From: Demequina mangrovi
GTDB taxonomy: Bacteria > Actinomycetota > Actinomycetes > Actinomycetales > Demequinaceae
NCBI RefSeq assembly: GCF_000759715.1
Contig: NZ_BBLU01000010.1
Span: forward strand, 1-62,856
Reading direction: 5' to 3'
Length of the DNA stretch: 62,856 nt
The first letter of the stretch is position 1. Each line of letters begins with the position of its first letter. Positions 34,407 through 45,376 of this stretch are shown here, one piece after another. The position numbers were made by a program, and so were the translations under genes. Below the pieces are notes generated by a model. The model saw nothing but the letters and a program-made list of their open reading frames with translations, made no database searches and had not been told where the DNA came from.

Positions 34407-35333
34407 ATGGTCACCACCGACACCACCGCGAGCAACCTGCTCGCCGCCTTCCAGGGGCACCTGCGCGACGAGCGCGGCCTCTCGGGCAACACGGTGCGCG
34501 CATACGTCGGTGACCTCGCCCACCTGGGCACGCATCTCGGGGCCTCCGCGGGTGAGCTCGACGACGCCCTGCGCGGCGTCTCGCTCGCCGATCTGCGCAC
34601 GTGGCTCGCCACGATGGCGGCGGAGGGCCTGAGCCGCACGACGCTCGCGCGTCGGGGGGCCGCGGTGCGCGCCTTCTACGGCTGGGCCGCGGACACGGGC
34701 CGGATCGAGCCGAACCCCGCGATCCGGCTCGCCTCGGCGCGGCCGGCCTCGACGCTTCCGACCGTGCTCTCCGCCACGGACATCACGAGCCTGCTCGACG
34801 TCGCCCGCACCCGGGCCGACGACGGCGACCCGATCCACCTGCGCGACTGGGCGGCCGTGGAGCTGCTCTACGCGACGGGCATGCGCGTCGGCGAGCTCGC
34901 GGGCGTGGACCTCGGCGACCTCGACCTCGACGAGCGCCTCGTGCGCGTGGTCGGCAAGGGCGACAAGGAGCGCATGGTCCCCTTCGGCGTACCGGCCGCG
35001 ACCGCCGCGACGGAGTGGCTCGAGCGCGGCCGCCCCGGTCTGGTGAGCGGGGAGACCGGCGCGGCGCTGCTGCTCGGCCGCCGCGGCCAGCGCGTCGACC
35101 AGCGCCAGATCCGTGAGGCCGTCCACGAGCTCTGCCGGCTCGCGGGCGTCGAGGAGATCGCTCCTCACGCGCTGCGCCACACCGCCGCGACCCACCTGCT
35201 CACCGGGGGATCCGACCTGCGCAGCGTGCAGGAGGTCCTCGGCCACGCGAGCCTCGCGACCACCCAGCGGTACACCCATGTTTCAGCCGAGCGGCTCCGC
35301 GCCGCCTATCACCTCGCACATCCGCGCGCCTAG
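34407..35333 (+). CDS. xerC: Tyrosine recombinase XerC/XerD-like
   Basis: A 308-residue tyrosine recombinase for resolving chromosome dimers at dif. The N-terminal SAM-like core domain (residues 10-95) precedes the catalytic domain, with Arg in ATGMRVGEL near 157, Lys in VGKGDKERMVPF near 182, HALRHTAATH near 252-261, a further His in LGHASLATTQRYTHV near 279 and Tyr near 288. All active-site residues are intact. ATG 34407 is chosen because CATGGT (34395-34400) ends seven bases earlier. I cannot tell XerC from XerD by eye; the dprA neighbour is typical for XerC. Confidence 0.9.
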   Translation: MVTTDTTASNLLAAFQGHLRDERGLSGNTVRAYVGDLAHLGTHLGASAGELDDALRGVSLADLRTWLATMAAEGLSRTTLARRGAAVRAFYGWAADTGRIEPNPAIRLASARPASTLPTVLSATDITSLLDVARTRADDGDPIHLRDWAAVELLYATGMRVGELAGVDLGDLDLDERLVRVVGKGDKERMVPFGVPAATAATEWLERGRPGLVSGETGAALLLGRRGQRVDQRQIREAVHELCRLAGVEEIAPHALRHTAATHLLTGGSDLRSVQEVLGHASLATTQRYTHVSAERLRAAYHLAHPRA

Positions 35334-35347
35334 AGGGGGACGCCGAC

Positions 35348-36163
35348 ATGACCGAGCTCAACACCGTGCTGTCAGAGACCGAGCCTGAGGTGCCCGTGGC
35401 GATGCCCGCGGCCACCGCCGAGTGGTGGGACATGCTCGCGGCGGGAGGCGAGGACCGCGCCGTGGCGCGCGACGCGCTCATCACGCACCACGCCCCGCTG
35501 GTCACCCATGTGGCGACGCGCATGATCGGCAAGCTGCCCGACACCGTCGAGCTCGCCGACCTCGTCTCGTACGGGATGTTCGGACTCATCGACGCGGTCG
35601 AGCGCTTCGAGCCCGCGCGCGGCTTCAAGTTCGAGACCTACGCCTCGACCCGCATCCGCGGGGCGATCATCGACGAGCTGCGCGCCGCCGACTGGGTGCC
35701 GCGCTCGGTGCGGACCAAGGCGCGCACGGTCGAGCACGCGGTGCGCTCGCTCGAGCAGGAGCTGCTCCGCCCGGTGACCGACGAGGACGTCGCGACCCAC
35801 CTCGGCTGGGCGACCGCGGAGGTCCGCACGGTCCGCGCGCAGGTCGCGCTGTCGCACTTCGCGGCGCTCGACGGCATGCCGTCCGAGCCCGACACGCAGC
35901 CCATCCCGACCCTCGGCTCCGCCGCGATGGAGCACGCGTCCTCCCGGATGGAGGCACGGGAGGCGCAGACGCTCCTCGCCGCGGCGGTCCAGGGCGTCCG
36001 CGATCGCGAGCAGGAGGTGCTGCGCCTCTACTACTACGAGAACCTCACGCTCGCGCAGATCGGCGAGATCCTCGGAGTCACCGAGTCCCGCGTCTCCCAG
36101 ATCCACTCCGCCGCCGTGAAGAAGCTGCGCGAGTCCCTGGTGCGGACGGGCGCCTTCTCCTAA
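35348..36163 (+). CDS. RNA polymerase sigma factor, FliA/WhiG class
   Basis: A 271-residue sigma-28-type factor. Region 2 is LPDTVELADLVSYGMFGLIDAVERF...FKFETYASTRIRGAIIDELR (about residues 62-112), region 3 follows, and region 4 has NLTLAQIGEILGVTESRVSQIHSAAVKKLRE (about 235-265). In actinobacteria this class serves motility genes (FliA) or sporulation (WhiG), usually held by an anti-sigma factor that is not seen here. AGAGGGGG precedes ATG 35348. The site between xerC and rpsB is conserved. Confidence 0.92.
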   Translation: MTELNTVLSETEPEVPVAMPAATAEWWDMLAAGGEDRAVARDALITHHAPLVTHVATRMIGKLPDTVELADLVSYGMFGLIDAVERFEPARGFKFETYASTRIRGAIIDELRAADWVPRSVRTKARTVEHAVRSLEQELLRPVTDEDVATHLGWATAEVRTVRAQVALSHFAALDGMPSEPDTQPIPTLGSAAMEHASSRMEAREAQTLLAAAVQGVRDREQEVLRLYYYENLTLAQIGEILGVTESRVSQIHSAAVKKLRESLVRTGAFS

Positions 36164-36648
36164 GGCGCCGGGAGCAGCACCACGGGGCCGAACCCTTCGA
36201 GAAGGTCGAGGGGATCGGCGTAGCGTCCGTCGACCCGCACGCCCCAGTGCAGGCAGACCTGCGGCGCACAGTGCCCCGCGACGGACGCGACCGTGCCGAC
36301 GGGATCGCCCCGCGACACGGCGGTGCCGACCGCCGGCGGATCGGCCACCGGCTCGAACGAGGACACCGTGCCGTCGCCGTGGTCCACCGTCACCACCACG
36401 CGGTCGACCACCGGACCTGCGAACATCACGACGCCGCCGGCCGGCGCGCGGACCGGGTCGCCGACAGCCGCGCGGAGGTCGATCCCGCGATGCCCGGCGG
36501 CCCATGGCTGCGCGGGCGCCGCGAACAGGCGCACCGCGCGCATCGGCTCGAGCGGCGCGATCATCGCGCCGGGGGAGCCCTCCGCCGTGAGCCCACCGAG
36601 CAGCGTCCACGCCATGACCAGCGTCGCGATCGCGGCTCGGCTCCCCAT
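36160..36648 (-). CDS. M23-family peptidase domain protein
   Basis: A 162-residue secreted or membrane-anchored LytM-type protein with an N-terminal signal (about residues 3-23). The zinc motif HRGIDL (His-x3-Asp) is near residue 53; the second motif reads CLHWGVRV near 133, with Cys in the first position of the usual HxH. The Cys variant may still bind zinc or may mark a non-catalytic regulator. It converges with the sigma gene (four-base overlap) and faces away from rpsB. CAGCAT ends seven bases before its ATG. Confidence 0.85.
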   Translation of the reverse strand: MGSRAAIATLVMAWTLLGGLTAEGSPGAMIAPLEPMRAVRLFAAPAQPWAAGHRGIDLRAAVGDPVRAPAGGVVMFAGPVVDRVVVTVDHGDGTVSSFEPVADPPAVGTAVSRGDPVGTVASVAGHCAPQVCLHWGVRVDGRYADPLDLLEGFGPVVLLPAP

Positions 36649-36982
36649 GGGACAATGCTGGGGTCATCGCGCCCGCGCAGAGGAGCCCCGCGCGCACGCC
36701 TCGGGACCTCCCTGGCAGGCGGCGCGCCCGTGGACATCGCGCGGTCGCCGGTCCCGGCCCCGATCCGGTACTCTTGAACCCGCATCCGGCATGCCCGGAT
36801 GACGTCGCGCGTCATTCGCCTCCCGTCGGAGGCGCCGGAAGGGCGAGGTCCGAGCAATCGGTGCCCGACCGCGTTGGCGCCAGGGATGTGAGCCGCCCGG
36901 CCCGCATCGTCAACCGCAACAGGCGCCCGCGAGGGCGCCGCAGAACAGAAGCACGCGCCGCGCGCGTGCGAAAGGAAGTGCC
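36649..36982 (+). ncRNA. rpsB upstream region and structured leader
   Basis: This 334-base gap holds no gene. TACTCT (36769-36774) is a possible -10, so the rpsB leader would begin near 36781. It contains hairpins at 36783-36801 (7 bp), 36799-36815 (6 bp, sharing three bases with the first, so the two exclude each other), 36817-36834 (7 bp, CGTC loop), 36922-36939 (7 bp, GCGA loop) and 36951-36969 (8 bp, ending about four bases before the ribosome binding site). This suggests ribosomal-protein autoregulation. The left part (36649-36768) must hold the M23 gene promoter. Confidence 0.4.
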
Positions 36983-37852
<870 letters not shown>

Positions 37853-37877
37853 GCGACTAGTCAAAGGACGCAACACC

Positions 37878-38717
37878 ATGGCGAACTACACCGTTGCTGA
37901 CATCCAGGCGCTCCGTGAGCGCACGGGTGCCGGCATGCTCGACGTCAAGAAGGCGCTCGACGAGGCGGACGGCGACCTCGACAAGGCCGTCGACATCCTC
38001 CGCGTCAAGGGCCTCAAGGGTGTGACCAAGCGTGAGGGCCGCGCGGCCTCCGAGGGTCTCGTCCTCGCGTCGATCCAGGACGTGGACGGCGGCCAGGCGG
38101 GCACGCTGCTCGAGCTCAACTCCGAGACCGACTTCGTGGCGAAGAACGAGAAGTTCATCGCCCTCGCGGCGAAGGTCCTCGAGGCGGTCGTCGCGGCCGG
38201 CGCGTCGAACGCCGACGAGGCGCTCGCCGCCGAGCTCGACGGCAAGACCGTCAAGGAGATCGTCGACGAGAACGCCGGCGTGCTGGGCGAGAAGATCGTC
38301 CTGCGTCGCGTGGCGCGCGTCGAGGCCCCGGTCGTGACCGAGTACCTCCACCGCACCAACAAGGACCTCCCGGCTCAGGTCGGCGTCCTCGTGGGCACCG
38401 ACGAGAAGGCCGCCTCGGTGGCCAAGGACGTCGCGATGCACACCGCCGCGTACTCGCCCGCGTACCTCACCCGTGAGGACGCCCCCGAGGAGACCGTCGC
38501 CAACGAGCGTCGCGTCGCCGAGGAGGTCTCGCGTGCGGAGGGTAAGCCCGAGGCTGCGCTCCCGAAGATCATCGAGGGCCGCCTCAACGGCTGGTTCAAG
38601 GAGAACGTGCTGGTCGACCAGGCGTTCGCCAAGGACCCCAAGACGACCGTCGGCAAGGTCGTCGCGGAGACGGGCGGCGCTCTGGTCGCCTTCGCCCGCT
38701 TCCGTGTGGGAGCCTAA
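37878..38717 (+). CDS. tsf: Elongation factor Ts
   Basis: A 279-residue nucleotide exchange factor for EF-Tu. The UBA-like N-terminus ([22 protein letters not shown]) and the coiled core with [14 protein letters not shown] near residue 78 are diagnostic. AAAGGACG lies upstream of ATG 37878. A weak 5-bp hairpin (AAGGC/GCCTT) just after the stop may partly end the rpsB-tsf transcript before pyrH. Confidence 0.97.
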   Translation: MANYTVADIQALRERTGAGMLDVKKALDEADGDLDKAVDILRVKGLKGVTKREGRAASEGLVLASIQDVDGGQAGTLLELNSETDFVAKNEKFIALAAKVLEAVVAAGASNADEALAAELDGKTVKEIVDENAGVLGEKIVLRRVARVEAPVVTEYLHRTNKDLPAQVGVLVGTDEKAASVAKDVAMHTAAYSPAYLTREDAPEETVANERRVAEEVSRAEGKPEAALPKIIEGRLNGWFKENVLVDQAFAKDPKTTVGKVVAETGGALVAFARFRVGA

Positions 38718-38779
38718 GGCTTAGCCTTTCCCCACCACCCATATATGAGCAAGGCGCGGCGCGCCGTCAGGAGGAATCC

Positions 38780-39526
38780 GTGTCCGAGACCAGCGATCTG
38801 ATCCCGGGCACGGAGGCCCCGGCGGCGCGCCGCGTGCTTCTCAAGCTCTCCGGCGAGATGTTCGGCGGAGGCCAGCTGGGCCTCGACCCCGACGTCGTCA
38901 GCCGCGTCGCGCGCGAGATCGGCGACGCCGTCCGTCAGGGCGTGCAGGTCGCGATCGTCGTGGGCGGCGGCAACTTCTTCCGCGGCGCCGAGCTCTCGGA
39001 GCGCGGCATGGAGCGTTCGCGCGCCGACTACATGGGCATGCTCGGCACCGTGATGAACGCCCTCGCGCTCCAGGACTTCCTCGAGCAGGCCGGCGTCACC
39101 ACGCGTGTGCAGACCGCCATCACCATGGGCCAGGTCGCCGAGTCGTACCTGCCGCTGCGCGCGATCCGTCACATGGAGAAGGGCCGCGTCGTGATCTTCG
39201 GCGCGGGTGCGGGCATGCCGTACTTCTCCACGGACACCGTCTCGCTCCAGCGCGCGCTCGAGACGCGCTGCTCCGAGGTGCTCATGGGCAAGAACGGCGT
39301 CGACGCGGTCTACTCCGCGGACCCGCGCAAGGACCCCGACGCCGAGCGGCTCGAGCACGTCACCTACGCGGAGGCGCTGCAGAAGCGCCTCGCGGTGATG
39401 GACGCCGCGGCGTTCTCCCTCGCGATGGACAACCGTATGCCCATGCAGGTCTTCGGGCTCGACACCCCTGGAAATGTGACTCGCGCCCTCCTGGGTGAGA
39501 GAATCGGAACCCTGGTGACGGCCTGA
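38780..39526 (+). CDS. pyrH: UMP kinase
   Basis: A 248-residue amino-acid-kinase-fold enzyme that makes UDP from UMP. Motifs are [12 protein letters not shown] near residues 19-30, [13 protein letters not shown] near 57-69, and [17 protein letters not shown] near 170-186. GTG 38780 has CAGGAGGA upstream. It is followed by frr after 23 bases. This is a pyrimidine pathway enzyme, normally hexameric and regulated by GTP and UTP. Confidence 0.96.
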   Translation: MSETSDLIPGTEAPAARRVLLKLSGEMFGGGQLGLDPDVVSRVAREIGDAVRQGVQVAIVVGGGNFFRGAELSERGMERSRADYMGMLGTVMNALALQDFLEQAGVTTRVQTAITMGQVAESYLPLRAIRHMEKGRVVIFGAGAGMPYFSTDTVSLQRALETRCSEVLMGKNGVDAVYSADPRKDPDAERLEHVTYAEALQKRLAVMDAAAFSLAMDNRMPMQVFGLDTPGNVTRALLGERIGTLVTA

Positions 39527-39549
39527 CGCCGCACCGTTAGGAGACAAGC

Positions 39550-40107
39550 GTGACTGAGATGATCCTCCTCGAGGCCGAGGAGAACATGGACCAGGCCGTG
39601 GCCGTCGCGAAGGACAACTTCGCGAAGATCCGCACCGGCCAGGCGAGCTCCGCGATGTTCGCGAACATCGCCGTCGACTACTACGGTGCACCCACGCCGC
39701 TGCAGCAGCTCGCGTCGATCAACGTGTCCGAGGCCCGCACCGTCGTGATCTCGCCCTACGACGCGAGCGCCAAGAAGGAGATCGAGACCGCGCTGCGCAA
39801 CTCGGACCTCGGCGTCAACCCCTCGGACGACGGCCAGGTGCTGCGCGTCGTGCTCCCGCAGCTGACCGAGGAGCGCCGTCGCGACTACGTCAAGCTCGCC
39901 AAGACCAAGGCCGAGGAGTCCCGCGTCACGGTGCGCAACATGCGCCGCAAGGCCAAGGACCAGATCGACGCCGCCGTCAAGGACGGCGAGGTCGGCGAGG
40001 ACGAGGGCCAGCGTGCGGAGAAGGAGCTCGACGCGCTCACCAAGAAGCACGTCGACGCGATCGACGCCCTCCTTTCGCACAAGGAGAGCGAGCTCCTGGC
40101 GGTCTGA
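39550..40107 (+). CDS. frr: Ribosome recycling factor
   Basis: A 185-residue RRF that splits post-termination ribosomes with EF-G. Conserved segments are [29 protein letters not shown], and [33 protein letters not shown] 39550 has TAGGAGAC upstream. It lies between pyrH and cdsA as in most actinobacteria. Confidence 0.97.
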   Translation: MTEMILLEAEENMDQAVAVAKDNFAKIRTGQASSAMFANIAVDYYGAPTPLQQLASINVSEARTVVISPYDASAKKEIETALRNSDLGVNPSDDGQVLRVVLPQLTEERRRDYVKLAKTKAEESRVTVRNMRRKAKDQIDAAVKDGEVGEDEGQRAEKELDALTKKHVDAIDALLSHKESELLAV

Positions 40108-40138
40108 TGCCTGACGCGACCGTGCGACAGGGCGTCTC

Positions 40139-41200
40139 ATGAGGTGGGGGCGCCGCCGCGAGGCGGAACCCGACACCTCGGTGCCGAGCGCCCTGCCCGA
40201 GCACACCTTCGAGTCACGCGTCTTCGCCCCCGTCCATGCGGCGGTGCCGGACGAGCCGCCTGCCGAGGTCGCGGATGCCGTCGCGCCCGCCGAGGCCCCG
40301 GCCGTGCCGCGCGCGGCGGAGGAGGACGATGCGGCGGACCCCGTCGACGTGACGGTCCCGCTCGAGGACGCCGTGCCCGCGCCTCGCCGCAAGGCGGGCC
40401 GCAACCTCGGTCTCGCGACCGTGGTCGGCGTGGTGCTCGGCGTCGGCGCGCTCGCCGCCGCCTGGTGGCACCCGCTGCTGTTCGCTGTCGCCATCTACGG
40501 CTTCGCGATCGCGGCCATCGTCGAGTGGAGGGCGGCGCTCGCCCGCCACGGCATGCACGTCGCGCTCACCCCGGTGATCCTCGCGACGCTCGGGATGGGC
40601 GTCGCCACGTGGTTCGGCGGGGGAGAGGGCCTCGTCGTCGCGCTGCTCGTGGCGTGCGCCGGCACGGTCGCGTGGCGCATCGTCGACGACCGCGTCGAGA
40701 ACACGATGGCCGACTCGCTCGTGTCCATCCTCACGCTCACCTGGATCCCGTTCCTGGCCTCGTTCATGCTCCTCATGGAGCTCGCGGACGACGGCTGGAA
40801 GCGGATCGTCATCGTCATCGCCGCGGTGGTGGCCAACGACACCTTCGCCCTGTTCACGGGGATGCTGCTCGGACGTCGCAAGCTCGCGCCGCGCGTGAGC
40901 CCCAACAAGACGTGGGAGGGCGCGATCGGCGGCGCGGTGTTCGGCATCGTCGCGGCGTCCGTCGTCGCGGCGGTGCTGCTCGACGGTCGGTGGTGGATCG
41001 GCTCGGCCGTCGGCGTCGCCTCCGTCATCGCGGCCGTCCTGGGCGACCTCGCCGAGTCCGTCCTCAAGCGCGATCTGGCGGTCAAGGACATGTCCAGCGC
41101 GATCCCGGGTCACGGCGGCGTCCTCGACCGTCTCGACTCCCTGCTCCCGGCGGCCGCGGCCGCCTACGTCGTCTTCGCACTCTTCCTGGGGACCTCATGA
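40139..41200 (+). CDS. cdsA: Phosphatidate cytidylyltransferase
   Basis: A 353-residue membrane enzyme forming CDP-diacylglycerol from phosphatidic acid and CTP. A charged, Pro/Ala-rich cytosolic N-terminus of about 85 residues precedes about eight helices. The signature [29 protein letters not shown] is near residues 305-333. Its stop overlaps rlmN by ATGA. The long N-terminal extension is common in actinobacteria. Confidence 0.94.
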   Translation: MRWGRRREAEPDTSVPSALPEHTFESRVFAPVHAAVPDEPPAEVADAVAPAEAPAVPRAAEEDDAADPVDVTVPLEDAVPAPRRKAGRNLGLATVVGVVLGVGALAAAWWHPLLFAVAIYGFAIAAIVEWRAALARHGMHVALTPVILATLGMGVATWFGGGEGLVVALLVACAGTVAWRIVDDRVENTMADSLVSILTLTWIPFLASFMLLMELADDGWKRIVIVIAAVVANDTFALFTGMLLGRRKLAPRVSPNKTWEGAIGGAVFGIVAASVVAAVLLDGRWWIGSAVGVASVIAAVLGDLAESVLKRDLAVKDMSSAIPGHGGVLDRLDSLLPAAAAAYVVFALFLGTS

Positions 41201-42309
41201 CCTCGCTTCCGACCCTGCCCATGCTCGCGCCCCGTCGGGGGAAGCCGCCGCGGCACTTCGCCGACCTCGACCAGGTCGAGCGGGTGGACGCGCTCAAGCA
41301 GCTCGGCCAGCCCGGCTTCCGCGCCAAGCAGCTCGCGACGCACTACTACGACCACCTCACGGTCGACCCCGCCGACATGACGGACCTGCCGGCGGCCGCG
41401 CGCGACACGCTGGTGGGCGAGCTGTTCCCGCCGCTCCTCACGCACGTCACGCAGCTCACCGCGGACGACGGCGCGACGGTGAAGACGCTGTGGAACCTCA
41501 TCGACAACGCCAAGGTCGAGTCGGTGCTGATGAAGTACCCCGACCGCGCGACGCTGTGCGTCACCAGCCAGGCGGGCTGCGGTATGGCCTGCCCGTTCTG
41601 CGCGACCGGCCAGATGGGCCTCACCCGCAACCTGTCCGCGGGGGAGATCGTCGAGCAGGTGCGTCTCGCGGCGAAGCAGGCGCGCGACGGCGAGCTGGGC
41701 GGCGACCCGGTGCGCCTGTCGAACGTGGTCTTCATGGGCATGGGCGAGCCGCTGGCGAACTACGCCGCGGTCATCACCGCGGTCCGCGCGCTCACCAGCC
41801 CCGCCCCCGAGGGCTTCGGGATGTCGGCGCGTCACGTCACCGTCTCGACGGTGGGCCTGGTGACCGGCATCGACCGCCTCGCCTCCGAGGGCATCCCCGT
41901 CACGCTCGCGCTCAGCCTCCACGCCCCCGACGACGAGCTCCGCGACACGCTGGTGCCCATCAACGCGCGCTGGAAGGTGGACGAGGCGCTGGACGCCGCG
42001 CGCCGCTACTTCGACGCGACCGGGCGCCGCGTGAGCATCGAGTACGCGCTCATCCGGGACATCAACGACCACGCTCATCGTGCGGAGCTTCTCGCCAAGA
42101 AGCTCAACGCGCGCGGCGACGGCTGGGTGCACGTCAACCCCATCCCGCTCAACCCCACGCCGGGGTCCAAGTGGACCGCCTCGGACCCCAAGGTGGAGCA
42201 GGAGTTCGTTCGTATCCTTCGAATGCACGGGATTCCGACGACCATCCGCGATACTCGAGGTAGCGATATCGACGGCGCCTGCGGCCAGCTGGCCATCAAG
42301 GAGAGGTGA
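41197..42309 (+). CDS. rlmN: Dual-specificity 23S rRNA/tRNA adenine-C2 methyltransferase
   Basis: A 370-residue radical SAM enzyme methylating A2503 of 23S rRNA and A37 of tRNAs. The cluster motif CGMACPFC is near residues 128-135, preceded by [25 protein letters not shown] and [10 protein letters not shown] follow. The catalytic C-terminal Cys is in the final [14 protein letters not shown] 41197 overlaps cdsA, and the DivIVA-like gene overlaps its stop. Confidence 0.95.
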   Translation: MTSLPTLPMLAPRRGKPPRHFADLDQVERVDALKQLGQPGFRAKQLATHYYDHLTVDPADMTDLPAAARDTLVGELFPPLLTHVTQLTADDGATVKTLWNLIDNAKVESVLMKYPDRATLCVTSQAGCGMACPFCATGQMGLTRNLSAGEIVEQVRLAAKQARDGELGGDPVRLSNVVFMGMGEPLANYAAVITAVRALTSPAPEGFGMSARHVTVSTVGLVTGIDRLASEGIPVTLALSLHAPDDELRDTLVPINARWKVDEALDAARRYFDATGRRVSIEYALIRDINDHAHRAELLAKKLNARGDGWVHVNPIPLNPTPGSKWTASDPKVEQEFVRILRMHGIPTTIRDTRGSDIDGACGQLAIKER

Positions 42310-42872
42310 TGACGGTCCTGTTCCCCAAGGTGGGCTCACTGAAGCTCGGCTACCACCCGACCCAGGTCGAGGAGTTCTTCGACAAGGCGCGCTCGGCGTA
42401 CGAGCGCACCGGCACCGAGCAGACCTCGCTCGAGCCGCTCGAGGTCCGCCGCACGGCCTTCGACCTCAAGCACGGCGGCTACGAGACGGGTGCCGTCGAT
42501 GCGGCGCTCGACCGGCTCGAGACGGCCTTCGTGGGCCGGCAGCGCGAGACCTACGTGCGCGCCAACGGTCAGGACGCGTGGATGCAGGAGCTCGCGACGC
42601 GCGCTCAGACGCTCTACCCGCGCCTGCGCCGTCCCGCCGGGGAGCGCTTCTCGCACCCGTCGATCATGGCCACGGGCTACCGCGCGTCCGACGTGGACGA
42701 GCTGCTCGCCCGCGTCACCGCCTTCTTCGACCGCGGCGCGCCGCTCACCGCCGACGACGTCCGCGGCGCGACGTTCCGCACCTCCCGCGGCTCGCGCGCG
42801 TACGACGAGGCGACCGTCGACGCCTTCCTCGCGCGGATGGTCGACATCCTCCTCGGCGTCACCGAGGGATGA
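42306..42872 (+). CDS. DivIVA-domain-containing protein
   Basis: A 188-residue soluble protein with three short DivIVA-like motifs: [41 protein letters not shown] and [21 protein letters not shown], each with the Gly-Tyr-x(4)-Val-Asp core that recurs in membrane-curvature proteins. It lacks the long coiled coil of true DivIVA/Wag31. It is coupled to rlmN (GTG 42306 overlaps the stop; ATG 42309 is possible) and to dxr (ATGA). The role is unknown; a link to cell-wall growth is plausible. Confidence 0.8.
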   Translation: MMTVLFPKVGSLKLGYHPTQVEEFFDKARSAYERTGTEQTSLEPLEVRRTAFDLKHGGYETGAVDAALDRLETAFVGRQRETYVRANGQDAWMQELATRAQTLYPRLRRPAGERFSHPSIMATGYRASDVDELLARVTAFFDRGAPLTADDVRGATFRTSRGSRAYDEATVDAFLARMVDILLGVTEG

Positions 42873-44023
42873 GCCGGACCGTCTCCCTGCTGGGGTCGAC
42901 CGGCTCGATCGGCACCCAGGCGCTCGACGTCGTCGCGCGTCACAGCGACCGGCTCGACGTGGTCGCGCTCGCCGCGGGAGGCGCCGATCCGGACGCGATC
43001 ATCGCCCAGGCGCGCGCGCATCGTCCCCGCTACGTGGCCGTCGCGCGCGAGGAGGTCGCGCCCCGCATCGCCGAGGCGCTGCCCGGCGTCGAGGTCCGCG
43101 GAGGGGCCGATGCGGTGGTCGAGGCCGCGCGCATCGGCGCCGATGTGGTGCTCAACGGCATGACCGGCTCGGTGGGCCTGCGGCCCACGCTCGCGGCGCT
43201 CGAGGCGGGCTCGACGCTCGCGCTCGCCAACAAGGAGTCTCTGGTCGCGGGCGGCGCGCTCGTGCTCGCGGCGAAGCAGCGCGAGGATCAGATCGTCCCC
43301 GTCGACTCGGAGCACTCCGCGCTCGCGCAGTCGCTGCGCTCGGGCACGCACGGCGAGGTGCGCCGGCTCGTGGTGACCGCGTCGGGAGGCGCGTTCCGCG
43401 GCCGTTCGCGGGCGTCGCTCGCGGACGTGACGCCGGCGGACGCGCTCGCGCACCCGAACTGGGACATGGGCCCGGTGGTGACCATCAACTCCGCCTCGAT
43501 GGTGAACAAGGCCCTCGAGGTCGCCGAGGCGCACCTGCTCTTCGACATCCCGATGGACCGCATCGACGTGGTGGTGCACCCGCAGTCGATCGTCCACTCG
43601 ATGGTCGAGTTCGTCGACGGCGCCACGATCGCGCAGGCGTCGCCGCCCGACATGCGGCTCCCGATCGCGCTGGGCCTCAGCTGGCCCGAGCGCCTCGCGG
43701 ACGTGTCCCCGCGCCTCGACTGGACCGAGGCCACGGCATGGACCTTCGAGCCGCTCGACGAGGACGCGTTCCCCGCGATCCGCCTCATGCGCGACGCCGT
43801 CGCCGCCTCGGCGCTGCACCCCGCGGTCTACAACGCCGCGAACGAGGAGTGCGTGCAGGCCTTCGTCGACGGCGCGCTGCCGTTCCTCGGGATCGTCGAC
43901 ACGGTCCGGCGCGTTGTGGAGGAGTACGAGGCCCCGACGAGCGTGACGCTCGACGCGGTCGACGAGGCCGAGGGCTGGGCCCGTGACCGCGCACGCGCGG
44001 TCATCGCAGGGATGGGAGAGTAG
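42869..44023 (+). CDS. dxr: 1-deoxy-D-xylulose 5-phosphate reductoisomerase
   Basis: A 384-residue enzyme making 2-C-methyl-D-erythritol 4-phosphate with NADPH in the non-mevalonate isoprenoid pathway. The Rossmann motif LLGSTGSIGTQALDV is near residues 6-20, LANKESLVAGG near 115-125, PVDSEHSALAQ near 143-153, and HPNWDMGPVVTINSASMVNK near 195-215. ATG 42869 overlaps the DivIVA-like gene. ispG from the same pathway lies 1.35 kb downstream. Confidence 0.96.
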   Translation: MSRTVSLLGSTGSIGTQALDVVARHSDRLDVVALAAGGADPDAIIAQARAHRPRYVAVAREEVAPRIAEALPGVEVRGGADAVVEAARIGADVVLNGMTGSVGLRPTLAALEAGSTLALANKESLVAGGALVLAAKQREDQIVPVDSEHSALAQSLRSGTHGEVRRLVVTASGGAFRGRSRASLADVTPADALAHPNWDMGPVVTINSASMVNKALEVAEAHLLFDIPMDRIDVVVHPQSIVHSMVEFVDGATIAQASPPDMRLPIALGLSWPERLADVSPRLDWTEATAWTFEPLDEDAFPAIRLMRDAVAASALHPAVYNAANEECVQAFVDGALPFLGIVDTVRRVVEEYEAPTSVTLDAVDEAEGWARDRARAVIAGMGE

Positions 44024-44028
44024 GACGC

Positions 44029-45339
44029 ATGGCTGAGGTCGTGGGCTGGCTGGTGCTCATCGTGGGGCTCCTGGTGTCGGTGGCGCTGCACGAGCTGGGG
44101 CACATGATCCCCGCGAAGCGCTTCGGCGTCCGCGTGAGCGAGTACTTCGTGGGCTTCGGCCCCAAGATCTGGTCCCGGAAGGGCAAGGAGACGGAGTACG
44201 GCCTCAAGGCCATCCCGCTCGGCGGCTACGTCCGGCTCATCGGCATGATCCCGCCGGCGGACCGCGTGAAGCCGGTCCGCGGCACGGGGCGCGTCGCCCG
44301 GCTCATCGCCGACACCCGGGAGGCCTCGGTCGAGGAGATCCCCGAGGGGCAGGACCACCGCGCCTTCTACCACCTCACGTGGTGGCGCAAGGCGATCGTG
44401 ATGTTCGGTGGCCCGGTGGTGAACCTCATCATCGGAGTGCTGCTGTTCACCGGCGTGCTCTTCGCGATGGGCACCGCGGGCGACCCGACCCTCACCGTGC
44501 GCAGCGTCTCCGAGTGCGTGACCGCGGTCGACCAGGTGGAGTGCACCGCCGACGACCCGGTGGCCCCGGCGGCCGCCGCGGGTCTCGAGGCTGGCGACAC
44601 CATCACCGCCGTCGACGGGACGGCGGTGAGCACCTGGGAGGACTTCACGTCGTACGTCGCGGCGCGACCCGACCAGGAGATCATCCTCACGGTCGAGCGT
44701 GCCGGCGACGAGCTCGAGCTCGCGATCACGCCCGCGCTGCGCGAGCGCTACGTCTTCGAGGACGACTACACCGTCGCGACCGACGCCGCGGGTGATCCCG
44801 TGACCGAGGAGGTCGGCTTCGTGGGTCTCTCGCCGGTGACGCCGACCGAGCACAGCCTCGGCGCGGGCCTCGAGTACACCGGCTACGTGTTCACCGCGAC
44901 GGTCGACGCCGTCGCGCACCTGCCGTCGAAGGTCTACGACGTCGCGCTCGCCGCGACCGGCGCGGAGGAGCGCGGCACGGACTCGCTCATGAGCGTGGTC
45001 GGCGTGGGCCGCGTCGCCGGCGAGATCAGCGCCGCGGACGTCGACGGCTACGGCATCGGCGGCAAGGTCGCCGATATGCTCATGCTTCTCGGCAGCCTCA
45101 ACATCGCGCTCTTCGCCTTCAACATGATCCCTCTGGTGCCGCTCGACGGCGGCCACATCGCCTCGGCGTTCTGGCAGGGGATCAAGAACGGGTGGGCGCG
45201 GCTGCGCGGCCTGCCCCGCCCCGCGCCCGTCGACGTGGCGCGCATGATGCCCGTCGCGTACGGCGTCTTCGCGCTGCTGCTCGCCATGGGGGCGATCCTC
45301 ATCTATGCGGACATCGTCGCGCCCGTCAGCGTGGTGTGA
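44029..45339 (+). CDS. rseP: Site-2 protease RseP/Rip1-like
   Basis: A 436-residue M50 intramembrane zinc protease. HELGH (residues 21-25) is in helix 1, a PDZ-like domain spans about 165-260 ([19 protein letters not shown]), and the second metal motif [13 protein letters not shown] is near 365. It cleaves transmembrane anti-sigma factors or septal proteins after a first cut outside. It starts five bases after dxr and sits before ispG, the conserved dxr-rseP-ispG order. Confidence 0.95.
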   Translation: MAEVVGWLVLIVGLLVSVALHELGHMIPAKRFGVRVSEYFVGFGPKIWSRKGKETEYGLKAIPLGGYVRLIGMIPPADRVKPVRGTGRVARLIADTREASVEEIPEGQDHRAFYHLTWWRKAIVMFGGPVVNLIIGVLLFTGVLFAMGTAGDPTLTVRSVSECVTAVDQVECTADDPVAPAAAAGLEAGDTITAVDGTAVSTWEDFTSYVAARPDQEIILTVERAGDELELAITPALRERYVFEDDYTVATDAAGDPVTEEVGFVGLSPVTPTEHSLGAGLEYTGYVFTATVDAVAHLPSKVYDVALAATGAEERGTDSLMSVVGVGRVAGEISAADVDGYGIGGKVADMLMLLGSLNIALFAFNMIPLVPLDGGHIASAFWQGIKNGWARLRGLPRPAPVDVARMMPVAYGVFALLLAMGAILIYADIVAPVSVV

Positions 45340-45376
45340 CGACCGACCGCTCTTGACCTTGGGAGATACTGGAGAA

